Below, in pieces: positions 42,398-54,184 of a stretch of 64,000 nucleotides of DNA. The notes under the pieces were generated by a model. That model was not told the origin of the DNA and searched no databases. It saw nothing but the letters and a program-made list of their open reading frames with translations. The stretch covers positions 144,688-208,687 of the forward strand of contig JACEFZ010027753.1 of assembly GCA_014155875.1 (NCBI GenBank), read 5' to 3'. Source of the DNA: Cepaea nemoralis (lineage: Eukaryota; Mollusca; Gastropoda; Stylommatophora; Helicidae). Position 1 is the first letter of the stretch; every line of letters begins with the position of its first letter. The position numbers were made by a program, and so were the translations under genes.

Positions 42398-44210
42398 ATC
42401 TATTCCAACACCCACTTGTTACATCATTATAACCAACAAACTATCCAACACAACCATGTGTTACAACACAGGGAACTTCTGGTCCCCAACATGGAGGATG
42501 GGTGGTTGAGCTGTTAAGGCCCCTGGAGTGTTTATGCTTGTGGCTACGGTTTGCTTACGCATTTCCCTCATGTTGGACTGGTAGTGCATAGTCCGTCGCC
42601 CTGCAACTGAGTTGAGTGCGTTGAGCGACACTCTGAGCTGTGGATTTTATGTGGAGTGCTTTTACAACTATCCGCGGTTGTTTGTAGCGTGAACGGCATG
42701 TTCAGACAAATGGCGACCGGCCGGTTGCTTAACTAACTAGGTTTGCTTTATGCAGTAATGTGTGGCTGTTGATTGTATAGTGGCTGCCGCTTCCATCGAC
42801 GATGAACTATATTTTTTGTGACGGACTTTTGTGCTGGCATTCTGACAGTGGCATTATGCATAGTACAACCGTGCGGGCTGTTGGTTTGTCTAGACTCCTG
42901 TCTATTCCACTTTTCATATGGGCCAGTGAAGAGTATTTTGTGTGGTATTAACTTGCACAGGAACGGAGCATAATGGGTGACCCATTGCCGTGAAGTTGGA
43001 ACCGCGACTAATTAACTAACTAACAACACATCAACTATCAAACTATCTATAACACCTGTTACAACATTCTAAACCACTTCATCCTCCAACACACCCACTT
43101 GTTACAACAATGGAACCAACAAAATCTCTAATACAACGCTTATTACAACATTATAACCAACAAACTATCTAATATACCCACTTGTTACAACATTGTAACC
43201 AACAAACTCTCTAACACAACCAATGATTTCAACATTGTAACCAACAAAATCTTTAACACGGCCACTTATTCCACGTAACCAACAAACTCTCAAATGCAAC
43301 GCTTGTTCCAACAATGAAACCAATCAACTCTCTAACACAATGCTTGTTACAACAATATAACCAACAAACTTACCAATAAACGCTTGTTGCAACAATGTAA
43401 CCAACAAACTCTTTAATACAACGCTTGTTACAACAAGGTAACCAACAAATTCTATAATACAACGCTTGTTACAACAACGTAACCAACAAAGTCTCTAATA
43501 CAACGCTTGTTGCAACATTGTAACCAACAAACTCTCTAACACACCCACTTGTTACAACAATGTAACCAACAAACTCTCTAACACACCCACTTGTTACAAC
43601 ATTGTAACCAACAAACTCTCTAACACACTCACTTGTTACAACATTGTAACCAACAAACTCTCTAACACACCCACTTGTTACAACATTGTAACCAACAAAC
43701 TCTCTAACACAACCAATGATTTCAACATTGTAACCAACAAAATCTTTAACACGGCCACTTATTCCACGTAACCAACAAACTCTCAAATGCAACGCTTGTT
43801 CCAACAATGAAACCAATCAACTCTCTAACACAATGCTTGTTACAACAATATAACCAACAAACTTACCAATAAACGCTTGTTGCAACAATGTAACCAACAA
43901 ACTCTTTAATACAACGCTTGTTACAACAAGGTAACCAACAAATTCTATAATACAACGCTTGTTACAACAACGTAACCAACAAAGTCTCTAATACAACGCT
44001 TGTTACAACATTGTAACCAACAAACTCTCTAACACACCCACTTGTTACAACAATGTAACCAACAAACTCTCTAACACACCCACTTGTTACAACATTGTAA
44101 CCAACAAACTCTCTAACACACTCACTTGTTACAACATTGTAACCAACAAACTCTCTAACACACCCACTTGCTACAACATTATAACCAACAAACTACCTAA
44201 CACAACAACC
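42398..44210. repeat. 42-bp minisatellite with a 493-bp higher-order repeat
   Basis: Units contain GTAACCAACAAACTCTCTAA and a CACACCCACTTGTTACAACA part (42 bp; some 40-41-bp variants). A block from about 43221 recurs from about 43714 almost exactly (493 bp). RepA interrupts the array at 42471-43022. The 42-bp phase leaves a minus-strand frame with a 14-residue repeat (GCVREFVGYNVVTS), which is not a gene. Confidence 0.93.
42471..43022 (+). mobile_element. RepA inserted in the minisatellite
   Basis: Starts GGGAACTTCTGGTCCCCAAC and ends AACCGCGACTAATTAACTAA. ACAACACA flanks both sides (42463-42470 and 43023-43030), though that word is common in the array. This is the most complete RepA, about 552 bp, and gives the best estimate of its ends. 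Confidence 0.78.
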
Positions 44211-44640
44211 AATTGTTACAAGCTGCTACAACACTACAAAACACTCCACTCTCCAACACAAAAATCACTTGTTACATCATATCAACCATCAAACACTCTA
44301 AAACAGCTGCCTCAACACTTCAAAGCACCAACTCTCTAAGACAAGAACCACTTATTGCATCACATCAACCACCAAACACTCCAAAACATGCTGCTAAACA
44401 ATATACAATGATACAAAGTAGTGCAGCTTTACATAACAGATTTACGACACATACAGGACGTTGCGGCGATTAGCCGCAGTTCCACCCAATTTTAAAACAG
44501 CTGCTACAATACATCAAACCACCCCATCCCCCAACACACCAACCACTTGCAACATCGCCCCAACCAGCAATCTCTCTAATACAGCAAACATCTGCGACCA
44601 ACCAGGAACAACCCGACCTGCCAACCCCGAGGATTGACTT
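44211..44640. repeat. Diverged minisatellite edge with an inserted conserved segment
   Basis: Degenerate ACAACACTACAAACA-like units continue to about 44600. Within them 44395-44470 matches the inverted arms at 47775-47885 and 48288-48405 (CAAAGTAGTGCAGCTTTACA and GGACGTTGCGGCGATTAGCC). Confidence 0.65.
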
Positions 44641-44949
44641 GTGCAACTAAGGCTAATTGCCCACCACATCGCACAGATGGTTTCGACAGCCGCCGCCCAA
44701 CGATGTAATAGTGTTTATCAATCGGACAACAGCGACGGTAACCGAATCCAGGCGTCCGGCCCATCACTTTCCGCTGGCCTGTTCTGTATAATGAAATATG
44801 AGCCTGAGTCAACAGTTTCCGTTGTTTCATTTTAGCAATATCAATCCTTCTTAGTTATCGAAATGTGTGGCTTTTGGGTAAACGATCGTGCGCGTGCGTA
44901 CGCACGTAAACAAACATACTTAACAATTAGTCGAAAACACACAAACACT
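44641..44949. other. Unannotated interval
   Basis: No recognised element. An ACGTACGC-type alternating stretch lies at 44889-44910. Confidence 0.4.
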
Positions 44950-45190
44950 CATCATCATCATCAAGTTCCTTTCCAGCTGACGTAGGCGTTCATGTCTCTC
45001 CACAGATCTCGGTCTTTCGTGTTCTGGATCCACTATGCTGCTGATATTCCTCCATGCCATCGTCTCAATCCATCCAGCATTATATCTCTTGGTCGGCCTC
45101 TGCCTCTCTTCCCCTCGATCTTTCCAATCGTCACGATGTTTTCCAATGTCTCTCTTCTCATCACATGACCAAAGGAAGCTGTTTGTCTCT
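44950..45190 (-). pseudogene. LINE 3' end with ATG tail
   Basis: Minus-strand residues KRDIGKHRDDWKDRGEERQR and RYNAGWIETMAWRNISSI, then PEHERPRSVERHERLRQLE, end at ATGATGATGATG (44950). Same end as at 31665 and 34788. Confidence 0.7.
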
Positions 45191-45219
45191 TTCTTGTTGT
45201 TGTATATAATGTTCTCGGT

Positions 45220-45236
45220 CGGTCGGTCGGTCTGTC

Positions 45237-45288
<52 letters not shown>

Positions 45289-46255
45289 GGTGAGCGTGTA
45301 TCTGTTTGGCTGGTTGTCTGTCTCTCTGTCTGTCTTCTATCTCTTCGTCTCTCTATCTGTGTTTCTGTCTGTCTACACGTAATCTGTCTGGTCTGTCTGT
45401 CTTTATTTATGTCTATACATCACTCTATTTGTTCATATGTCTGGTCTATCTATCACTTGTTCTGTCCACCTTTTACATCTATCTATATTTATGTCCATAT
45501 GTATGTCTATCTCTATCCACCTGTCTGTCTATCCCTATCTATGTCTGTCCATCTCTAGTCTATTTAACTCTATATCTGTCTATCTGCTTGTCTGCCTATC
45601 TATCTGTGTCTGTCCATCTGTTGTCTATCTAACTCTGTGTATGTCCATCTGTCTGGTCTGTCTATCTCTTTGTCTATCCATATGTCTGCCTATCTATCTG
45701 TATGTCTGTCCATCTGACTGTCTATCTATATGTCTGTCCATCTGTCTGTCTATCTCTATGGCTGTCCATTTGCCTGGTCTGTCTATCTATCTCTGTGTCT
45801 GTCCATCTGCCTGGTCTGACTATCTAGCTCTGTTTCTGTCCCACTGTCTGTCTGTCTATCTTTATGTCTGCTCATCTGTCTGTCTGATTATCTATGTCTA
45901 TCTGTCTGGTATGTCTATCTATCCCTATGTGTGTCCATATGTGTGTGTGTCTATCTATTTGTATATCTGTCTTTCTGTTATGTCTGTATATCTATCTGTA
46001 TATCTGTCCTGTCTGTTTGTCTATCTATCTCTGTATATGTCGATATGTTCTTCTGCTTATCTATATATCTGTCCTGTCGGCCTGTCTCTATGTCCGTCCA
46101 TGTGTCCTGTCTGTCAATCTTTCTGTATATCTGTCCTGTCTTGTCTATTTATCTCTATATCTATCCTGTTTGTCTATGCATCTCTATATCTGCCCATCTG
46201 TCCTGTCTGCCTGTCTATCTCTGTATCTGTCTGGTCTGTCTATTCGCCCCTCCCC
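45220..46255. repeat. GGTC, TG and TCTG/TCTA tetranucleotide region
   Basis: GGTC units at 45219-45232, (TG)n at 45239-45286, then about 950 bp of degenerate GTCTATCT/GTCTGTCC units. Several open frames overlap here through periodicity alone. Confidence 0.9.
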
Positions 46256-46699
46256 CCTCCTTTTTTTTTTCTTCCACCCAGAATGATACCGGACCTTCAC
46301 ATTCAAAGAAAATCAATCAGAGCGCCTGGAGTCACTGAACGGCGCAAACATTTTCCCGCGTCCTTACCCGCTCTTCCAACTCGGGGCAAATCTTCAGACG
46401 GCGCAATAGATCTCCTGTGAACGGACAGTGTATGTGAGTTGTGAAATCTTCCAGGAATTTGCGCGAATCTAGGAACAGATAATTGTGATTCAATACTAAT
46501 CTTTTGTGGGTTTCAAGTGTTCGGAAATTCACATGTACAAGTGATTCATAAACTGTGCATATTTATATAGGTCTTTCCCAGTTTTATCGCCAAGTGTTTG
46601 AGATTTTGCGCTGTTCGTGAATTTCACTAACTATTCCGTTCCAGAGTTGTCTGTCTTGTGCGGCTCTCTTTAGCTTCATGTATGTCTCTCTTTGGAGCT
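46256..46699. other. Unannotated interval
   Basis: A CT/T-rich patch at 46250-46275, then DNA without a recognised feature. Confidence 0.4.
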
Positions 46700-46794
46700 G
46701 CCAAGGCGCATTAGCTTGACGCTGGCTTGCCTGTCTGGTAGTTATCAGTTCGAGTCTACATCGTGGTGGATTTGTAACCTTGATATGTATTCAC
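46700..46794 (+). mobile_element. SINE head, left half of a split SINE
   Basis: TAGCTTGACGCTGGCTTGCC and the B-box-like CAGTTCGAGTCTAC (46747-46759). The matching SINE body appears only after the LINE, at 47268-47395. Confidence 0.55.
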
Positions 46795-47266
46795 AGGTTC
46801 ATCATCATCATGTGCCATGCCGACAAACGTGGGCGGCCATGTTTCGCCATCTCACACGATCACCAGAGTCATGGATTAGCTTTGTGTTCTTGTCTCGACA
46901 TACCATGTGCCCAAGCCATTCAGGTATTTACTTCTCTGCCTTCCCCTTGTTCTCCCCCCCCCCCCCCCCCAAAAAAAAAAAATCATGCCAGTTTTCATCA
47001 AGTTCTCCAATTTATTTCCTCTCATAACGTCACCAAAGAATTATGATTGTCTACGTCTCTAATCAGTTTGCGATTTTCATTTGTTTCTTGTAGGACATGG
47101 TCATTGGTTTTTCTGTCTGTCCATGGTATTCTGTGCATTTTCCTCAGAAACCACATTTCCACAGCCATCAGATTTTTCAGCTTGTCTGCTCATTGTCCAC
47201 GCTTCACATCCATACAAAAGTAAAAGTTCTGTGTAGCACTTAACACTCTTTTTCTCATTGGACTGT
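46795..47266 (-). pseudogene. LINE reverse transcriptase C-terminal remnant
   Basis: Minus-strand codons include MDRQKNQ, FFGDVMRGNKLENLMKTG, then WMAWAHGMSRQEHK, WRNM-like and RPRLSAWHMMMMN, ending in ATGATGATG near 46800. Same group as 12769-13335. A joined C-run/A-run (46956-46982) interrupts it. Confidence 0.72.
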
Positions 47267-47267
47267 T

Positions 47268-47395
47268 CTAAAATGGGTACCAGAAAACGTCTAAGGAAGT
47301 AAAGACGGTCGGCGTTAAACTGACCACATCATCCACTGAGTGTTGATTGGCCTATAAGTATATGGGTATAGCACCAGATATCCATGGCGTTTGAT
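47268..47395 (+). mobile_element. SINE body, right half of a split SINE
   Basis: AAAATGGGTACCAGAAAACG, GGAAGTAAAGACGGTCGG and CACATCATCCACTGAGTGTT align with the (TTC)n-tailed SINE bodies at 10.58 and 16.79 kb. Confidence 0.65.
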
Positions 47396-47774
47396 GGCGT
47401 GTGAAAGTGGTCCTTCACTTTACTTGTTACATGTCCGCTTTGATAGATCTATTTAACTGATGAAATGCTATGGGATGATTAATCGTTTTGAGTATCTGCC
47501 ATGGGTTTATATAACGCCGAAATGTTGTTATTGCGAAATTTCGTCTGAATTAAAATATCAATACAGTAGTTTTCACTAAGCAACCTCTTTTAATTTGATA
47601 TAGCCAGTATTTGATATAGACATGTCTACTGCCGTATTAATAAATTTTAAGTCATTAGTGGGATGCCCCTTCTTCCCATTTCCCGTCTTCCATTTTTGTT
47701 CAAATTTACTTTTTGTTTGCTACTGAATCTGTTAAATGTGAATAAAATTGATTGAACTGCGGAAAAGCTGTAGA
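47396..47774. other. Unannotated AT-rich interval
   Basis: Nothing recognised apart from short frames. Confidence 0.4.
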
Positions 47775-48049
47775 CATGTAAACAATATAAAATAACACGA
47801 AGTAATGCACCTTTACAAACGCAATGACGGAAAACACAGGACGTTGTGGCCACTAGCCTTCCTCAGCAAACAAATACACAAAACACAACATATAAATACG
47901 CGGAAGACACTTCAGTGACTACATTAAGCTATAAGAACGGTATAAGAAGAATATACAGATGAAAATAACATGACAACAATTAACATAACATGAAAAAGGA
48001 AACAAAACGTTCTACTTATCTCAGAATCTCAGGTTGAGGAGGAGGGAGG

Positions 48050-48143
<94 letters not shown>

Positions 48144-48410
48144 AAGAACAATGAAAAGAAAATTTTAAAAATGAAAAGAAATGCGCTACTTAATTCCGAA
48201 TCACAGGCTGAGAAAAAATGAGAACAATGAAACAAAAATGAACCAAACAATGTACTACTTATCTCAGAATTCCAGGTTGTAAACATCACGGCGTTTTGTG
48301 TATTTGCTGATGAAGGCACGTCGCCGCAACGTCTTATGTTTTCCTTAATTGTGTTCTGTAAAGCTGCATTACTTTGTGTTGTTTTATATTGTTTCAATAT
48401 ATCTATGCAT
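47775..48410. mobile_element. Element with ~110-bp inverted arms and a ribozyme-like motif
   Basis: The left arm (47775-47885) and right arm (48288-48405, reverse) match at roughly 80%: ACAATATAAAATAACACGAA, GTAATGC.CCTTTACA, then GGACGTTG.GGCC and CAGCAAA.AATACACAAAAC. A third arm-like copy is at 44395-44470. Both full arms contain CTGANGA followed by a short stem and an AACGTC element. The centre holds (GA)n at 48053-48140. Confidence 0.6.
48053..48140. repeat. (GA)n microsatellite
   Basis: About 43 AG units, pure. Confidence 0.97.
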
Positions 48411-48837
48411 GCTCGGTGTGTAAATGTTCTTCTTTGTCCGCCGCTTCCTCTCTTTCCCAGTATTGTCCTATGGTGTACCCTGTTTGGTGTTTGCTTCGTG
48501 TTTCAATGTGTAAGAAAGCATGAGACATTTCACTTTGATTCAGCGGCCAACAAAAAGTAAGTTTGGATCAAACATGGTGCGCAGTCAAATGAACAAGTAG
48601 TATAATGGAAATTTCCGTTCACTGAGCATTAAAATTACGGAACAATTCGCGAAACGAAATAAATAACACGAATGACCCTAGTACAGCGATATATCGTCCT
48701 TCTGTACAAATGGGAGGTCACATTCTGCGATATATTATCTTTCTCTATGTGTGTCTATTTAATTCCATCTGTAATTATCTCTTATATCTTCCATCTCTCT
48801 GGCTTTTCCTAACTCTCCAACTGACTCGTTGATTCTC

Positions 48838-48842
<5 letters not shown>

Positions 48843-48907
<65 letters not shown>

Positions 48908-49145
48908 ACTCTCTGTTTATGACTCTATATGACTTTCTTTCTGTCTCCAGGGTCTCTCTCTCTCATTCCCTCATTTCATCCCTAACTCTGTCTGGCTATC
49001 TCTCTTTGCTTCTCTTTCTGTCTATGGCTGTATCTCTATGTCTCTCTATCTCTCTTTCTGTCTATCTGTCTCTCTTTGTCTCTCTACCTCTCTTCATTCT
49101 GTGTCTTTATATGTCCCTCTGTATCTCTATGTGATTCACTGACTT

Positions 49146-49188
<43 letters not shown>

Positions 49189-49300
49189 GACTCTCTGTCG
49201 CTCTACTCATTCCACTGTCTCTCTCCGGCTATCTCTCTCTGTGACTCTCTCTCTCTCTCTCCTTCTCTCCTTCTCTCCTTCTGCCTCTTCAAGTTTACAC
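48843..49300. repeat. (TC)n and TCTG-rich region
   Basis: Pure TC blocks at 48843-48907 and 49147-49187, with TCTCTGTC variants between. Confidence 0.92.
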
Positions 49301-49408
49301 AAATGATCTTCCACTGCATCAAACAACCACTTCAGACACACCTTCTGACGTCGATTCCACCCCCCCCCCCCCCCCCGTCCCAGCACCCGAGTAGCTCTAT
49401 AATGAGCT

Positions 49409-49412
49409 TCAA

Positions 49413-49507
<95 letters not shown>
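49409..49507. repeat. (TC)n microsatellite
   Basis: About 95 bp, nearly pure TC. A C run (49360-49376) lies just upstream. Confidence 0.96.
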
Positions 49508-49508
<1 letters not shown>

Positions 49509-49704
49509 GCAAGGAATACACACCCTTATTACATTATGTCATTCAACACGCATGGCAATTAACATCCGGGAAACTAACTATATGTTATCGACAATGAGAC
49601 TAGATTTGCTGGCTTGAGATTCCTTATATAAACCTCTCATCTATATCAATAATATGCCATAGTTGTTGGTTCATGAGGATGATAGACCTGGCTAGTGTCT
49701 ATAT

Positions 49705-50120
49705 CAGTGGTTCTCAACTTTATTTGGCCCATGTCCCATTCCCTTTACCATATGTTCCTAACGTCAGCCCCCCCCCCCCCCCCCCCCCCGATCCCCCCTT
49801 TTCGAATTTCCTCCCTATAAATTCGCCCCAACCCTTACAGAGTATACATACAATTGGAAGCTAAATTTAATAACACATACTAGAACAAGTCTAGACATCT
49901 ACATAAAACGTGATTTGTGGGTCTACTTTTGTTATAAAACGAATTTCATTAGAGCGAGAAGTACAGAACCGTAAAATTTAGAGCGAAAAATAATATCAAG
50001 TAACTGGTTCTTGTATTAATGCGATCTTTAAATAATCTTAATTTCCCCCTCCCCCACCCCTGGAAACCCTAAAATTCCCCCCAGGGGGGGGGGGAATTCC
50101 CCACCGGTTGAGAACCACTG
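49705..50120 (+). mobile_element. hAT MITE, copy 3
   Basis: Ends CAGTGGTTCTCAACT and GGTTGAGAACCACTG; flanks GTCTATAT and GTCTAGCT (6/8). Long C runs near the left end, G runs near the right end, and the shared ACAAGTCTAGACATC centre. Confidence 0.92.
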
Positions 50121-50180
50121 GTCTAGCTGGTCATTGATATTGCACCTTGGTAGCAAGTCGCCGTTGATTGCGTTGTACGG

Positions 50181-50372
50181 ATGGCAAAGATCAGGCATGG
50201 AATAAAGACAAGGGAGAAAATGATTGCATATAGGTCACACATTGAACATGTTAGACGTCAGAAGGTGCGTGATGGAGGAAATGACCATGTGTTCGCATGC
50301 ATCCATTGTGAACGAACATTTACCGCTCGAATTGGTCTGATCAGTCACATTCGCTACTGCCATATAGTTATT
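50181..50372 (+). pseudogene. LINE-tail-like C2H2 zinc finger fragment
   Basis: The frame encodes REKMIAYRSHIEHVRRQK, then HVFACIHCERTFTARIGLIS and HIRYCH. The Cys-x2-Cys...His-x4-His spacing and the ARIGLISH wording resemble the single finger at the C-terminus of several non-LTR retrotransposon proteins. The frame ends at 50405 in AT-rich sequence. It could also be a host zinc finger exon, but its neighbours are all LINE-like. Confidence 0.5.
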
Positions 50373-50407
50373 ATGAATTTTTCTTTTTTTAAATATCTAG
50401 CTTAAGA

Positions 50408-50455
50408 ATGGAAGTGGAGGTGGTCACTGCAGCTTTCCGCTGGATCGAGAATACG

Positions 50456-50519
<64 letters not shown>

Positions 50520-50527
50520 ACACACAC

Positions 50528-50569
<42 letters not shown>

Positions 50570-51190
50570 CGTGATTGTAACTGACTCAGAAAGCACGCTG
50601 AGGAAGGTGAGGACAGGCATACTTCGGTCAGAGTGGCTTGCTTCGCTTCGGAGGTCACGGGTGGCAAGCATCGTCTGGATCTTTTCTCCGGGGTATGCCG
50701 GTGTGCTGGAGAATGAACAGGCGGACAGATTGGCTGGCTCGGCAAAACTTGGTGGAGTATTGATGCATGACAAGACAGACGTGATTGCGGCCTTGTGGGA
50801 GCACGTGTACACCTCGGAGGAGCAATTGGATCATCATGGTCTGGCAAAAATGAGGCAGCGAGGAGTGATGAGGGGATCTGGCCGACGCTCGACGCTCAGA
50901 GGAAAGGCGAGACGGAGATATAATCAGATTGCTACTGGTACTAACTGGTGTTGGAATTCTTCGCTGGCTGCTGAGGATGGAGACGGAGCAATTAAGGGGA
51001 AAAGCTTAAGGGAAAACTCCACCATGTTCTGCAGAGCCAGCCAATCTGTCCGCCTGTTCATTCCCCAGCGCACCGGCATGCCCCGGAGAAAGGATCCAGG
51101 TGATGCTTGCCACCCGTGACAATAAAGGGAATGCCCCGAATGCTGTGATGTCGGTTCCTAGATCAATCAATCAATCAATCAATCAATCAG
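50408..51190 (+). pseudogene. RNase H LINE end with CA expansion and internal inversion
   Basis: MEVEVVTAAFRWIENTIH (50408-50461) begins an RNase H segment that is interrupted by a CA tract (50458-50568) and resumes in another frame as IVTDSESTLRKVRTG. It continues SRVASIVWIFSPGYAGVLEN, EQADRLAGSAKLGG, then RGSGRRSTLRGKARRRYNQI. At 51014-51120 lies a reversed copy of 50654-50759, after which the normal end (GGGAATGCCCCGAATGCTGT) resumes. It finishes in an AATC tail (51161-51190). The end matches 18848-19255. Confidence 0.85.
50458..50568. repeat. (CA)n microsatellite inside RNase H coding remnant
   Basis: About 55 CA/TA units between the two halves of the RNase H remnant. Confidence 0.96.
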
Positions 51191-51214
51191 TCTTTTTTTT
51201 CTGAAAGCTTCGTC

Positions 51215-51420
51215 TGTCAAGACGACAAGGTGCCAGTTATAGTCGGTCATGTGTCGATGTACACTTGTCCCTGCAGTGAGGCGATGTTGTCTTTTGGAGG
51301 TGACAGGTTCGATTCTCGGTCGATAACTATAGCTTTCAATGTTTATGTTGCCTGGTGCGTCGTCTAGTGTCTACTTCTTTCCCCCTACTTCTATAAGCGC
51401 CCAACAATACGTGTGTGTTT
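51215..51420 (+). mobile_element. tRNA-derived SINE, Leu/Ser-like head
   Basis: GTCGGTCATGTGTCGATG serves as the A-box region and CAGGTTCGATTCTCGG (51306-51319) as B box. The body TGCGTCGTCTAGTGTCTACT and TAAGCGCCCAACAATACG is the plus-oriented relative of 3262-3470. Confidence 0.78.
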
Positions 51421-51579
51421 GTTTATGAACTGCCATTCGGATGTTGTTTGTCTTCAATGATCGTGTTTGGTAAGGTGGATCAATTATGTGGTGGCTCGGG
51501 TTGGTCGGTGTAGAGACGAGAATGCGTGTTTATTTAATGTATCGCGCATTCATTTCGGATTCGTGAATTGAGAAAAAAA

Positions 51580-51581
<2 letters not shown>

Positions 51582-51610
<29 letters not shown>

Positions 51611-51655
51611 CTTCTTCTTCTTCTTCTTCTTCTTCTTCTTCTTCTTCTTCTTCTT
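51582..51655. repeat. (TTC)n microsatellite
   Basis: About 24 pure TTC units. Confidence 0.97.
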
Positions 51656-51671
51656 CCTCTTTTTTTTCCTT

Positions 51672-51870
<199 letters not shown>

Positions 51871-51964
51871 ACTACTACTGTTGTCTGTCTGTATTTTTGT
51901 CTATCTCTGTATGTCTGTTTCTCTCTATCTGTCGCTCTATGTCTGTCTGTCTGCATGCCTGTCT

Positions 51965-51965
<1 letters not shown>

Positions 51966-52042
<77 letters not shown>
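51966..52042. repeat. (TAA)n microsatellite
   Basis: About 25 TAA/AAT units. It is separated from (TAC)n by a TCTG-rich stretch. Confidence 0.97.
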
Positions 52043-52044
<2 letters not shown>

Positions 52045-52269
52045 AACAAACCCCAGTATATATCCTCCTATTGGAGACGATATATCTCCTTTATCTAAGA
52101 ACCATTGCCACATCAATCATTAATATTAGTGAGTTATATAATAATCATATTTGGACGTCTCCCAGGCGTTTATAATATGTGTATTGATACCGTTGTTGTT
52201 GTTGCCCAAGATTAGCCTCGTAAGTGATGTACGGATGAAATAATATATGAAAGGAGATAAAAATTGCAA

Positions 52270-52305
52270 AATGCGTGACGGGCCTGCGTGCCCAATTCTT
52301 AACTT
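52270..52305 (-). repeat. Conserved interspersed motif, copy 4 (reverse)
   Basis: GTGACGGGCCTGCGTGCCCA and ATTCTTA correspond in reverse to 15795-15830. Confidence 0.55.
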
Positions 52306-52329
52306 TTCTCTGTTTCTCTTTCTCCCTCA

Positions 52330-52347
52330 CACACACAAACACACACA

Positions 52348-52389
<42 letters not shown>

Positions 52390-53160
52390 TTTGCTGCCGT
52401 TGTCTGTCTCTTTGTCTGTTTCAATCTCGCTGGCCCTCTTTGTTTTTCTTACTCTCCTTTTATTTTGTCTGTGATTCTATGTGTTCTTCTCCGATTCTCA
52501 CCATGTCCTTTCCCTGTCTCTCGCTGTCCCCATCTGTCTCTTACTGTCCCCTGCGTGTCTCTCGCTGCCTCCTCCTGTCTTTCGCTGTCATCTCTCTATC
52601 TGTCACTGTTCCCCCCTCCTCTGTCTCTCGCTGTCTCCTCCTGTCTCTCGCTGTCCCCCCCCCCTCCTCTGTCTCTCGCTGTCTCCTCCTGTCTCTCGCT
52701 GTCCCCCCCTCCTCTGTCTCTCGCTGTCTCCTCCTGTCTCTCGCTGTCCCCCTTCTTGTCCCTCACTGCCCCCCACTCTGCCTCTCGCTGTCCTTCTCTC
52801 TGTCCTCTCTCTGTCTCTAGCTTTCTCCTCTGTCTCTCGCTGTCCTCGTTCTGTCTCTCGCTGTCCTCTCTCTGTCTCTCGCTGTATTCTCTCTGTCTCT
52901 TGCTGTCCTCGTTCTGTCTCTCGCTGTCCTCTATCTGTCTCTCGCTGTCTCCTCATCTCTCGCTGTCCTCTCTCTGTCTTTCGCTATCCTTGCTCTGTCT
53001 CTCGCTGTCTCCTCCTGTCTCTTACTGCTCCCCCCCCCCTTCTGTTTGTCGCTGTCCCCTCTCTGTCCTTCACTGCCCCCCCCCCCTCTGTCTCGCACTG
53101 ACCCACTTTCTCTCTTTGTCCACTCTTGTCTCTCACTGTCCCATCTCTAGGTTAGCATGA
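52330..53160. repeat. (CA)n then CTGTCTCTCGCTGTCC minisatellite
   Basis: CA tract at 52330-52384, then about 660 bp (52490-53150) of units like CTCTGTCTCTCGCTGTCC with C-run interruptions. The Ser/Leu/Arg/Cys-rich and, on the other strand, RETERGQ-type frames are repeat translations. Confidence 0.92.
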
Positions 53161-53174
53161 CCGTAAAGGTAAGA

Positions 53175-53795
<621 letters not shown>

Positions 53796-53799
53796 TAGG

Positions 53800-53930
53800 T
53801 CTCTCTCTCTCTCTTGCTGTCTCTCTCTCTTGCTCTCTCTCTCTCTCTCTCTCTCGATATACATATATATATCTGTCTGGCTGGCTGTCAGCCGGCTACC
53901 CGTTCTTCCGTCATTCTTTTTAAGCCCTTC

Positions 53931-53974
<44 letters not shown>

Positions 53975-54029
53975 CTTTCTCCCCCCCCCCTTCTCCCTCC
54001 CCTCTCTCTCTCTTTCTCCACTCGCCGTC

Positions 54030-54061
<32 letters not shown>

Positions 54062-54124
54062 TTGTCTTTCTTCGTCCGACCTCTCTCACTCCTTGTCCCT
54101 TTCTATTTCCTCCTCCCCCTCTCC

Positions 54125-54184
<60 letters not shown>

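Noticed and set aside
42398..44210. CRISPR-like array in the regularly repeated 42-bp region
   Set aside because: Units are contiguous with no unique spacers, and the surrounding DNA is animal-type with SINEs and transposons.
52387..53160. 257-codon Ser/Leu/Cys-rich frame
   Set aside because: Derived from the CTGTCTCTCGCTGTCC minisatellite; related low-complexity frames are open in other phases and on the other strand.
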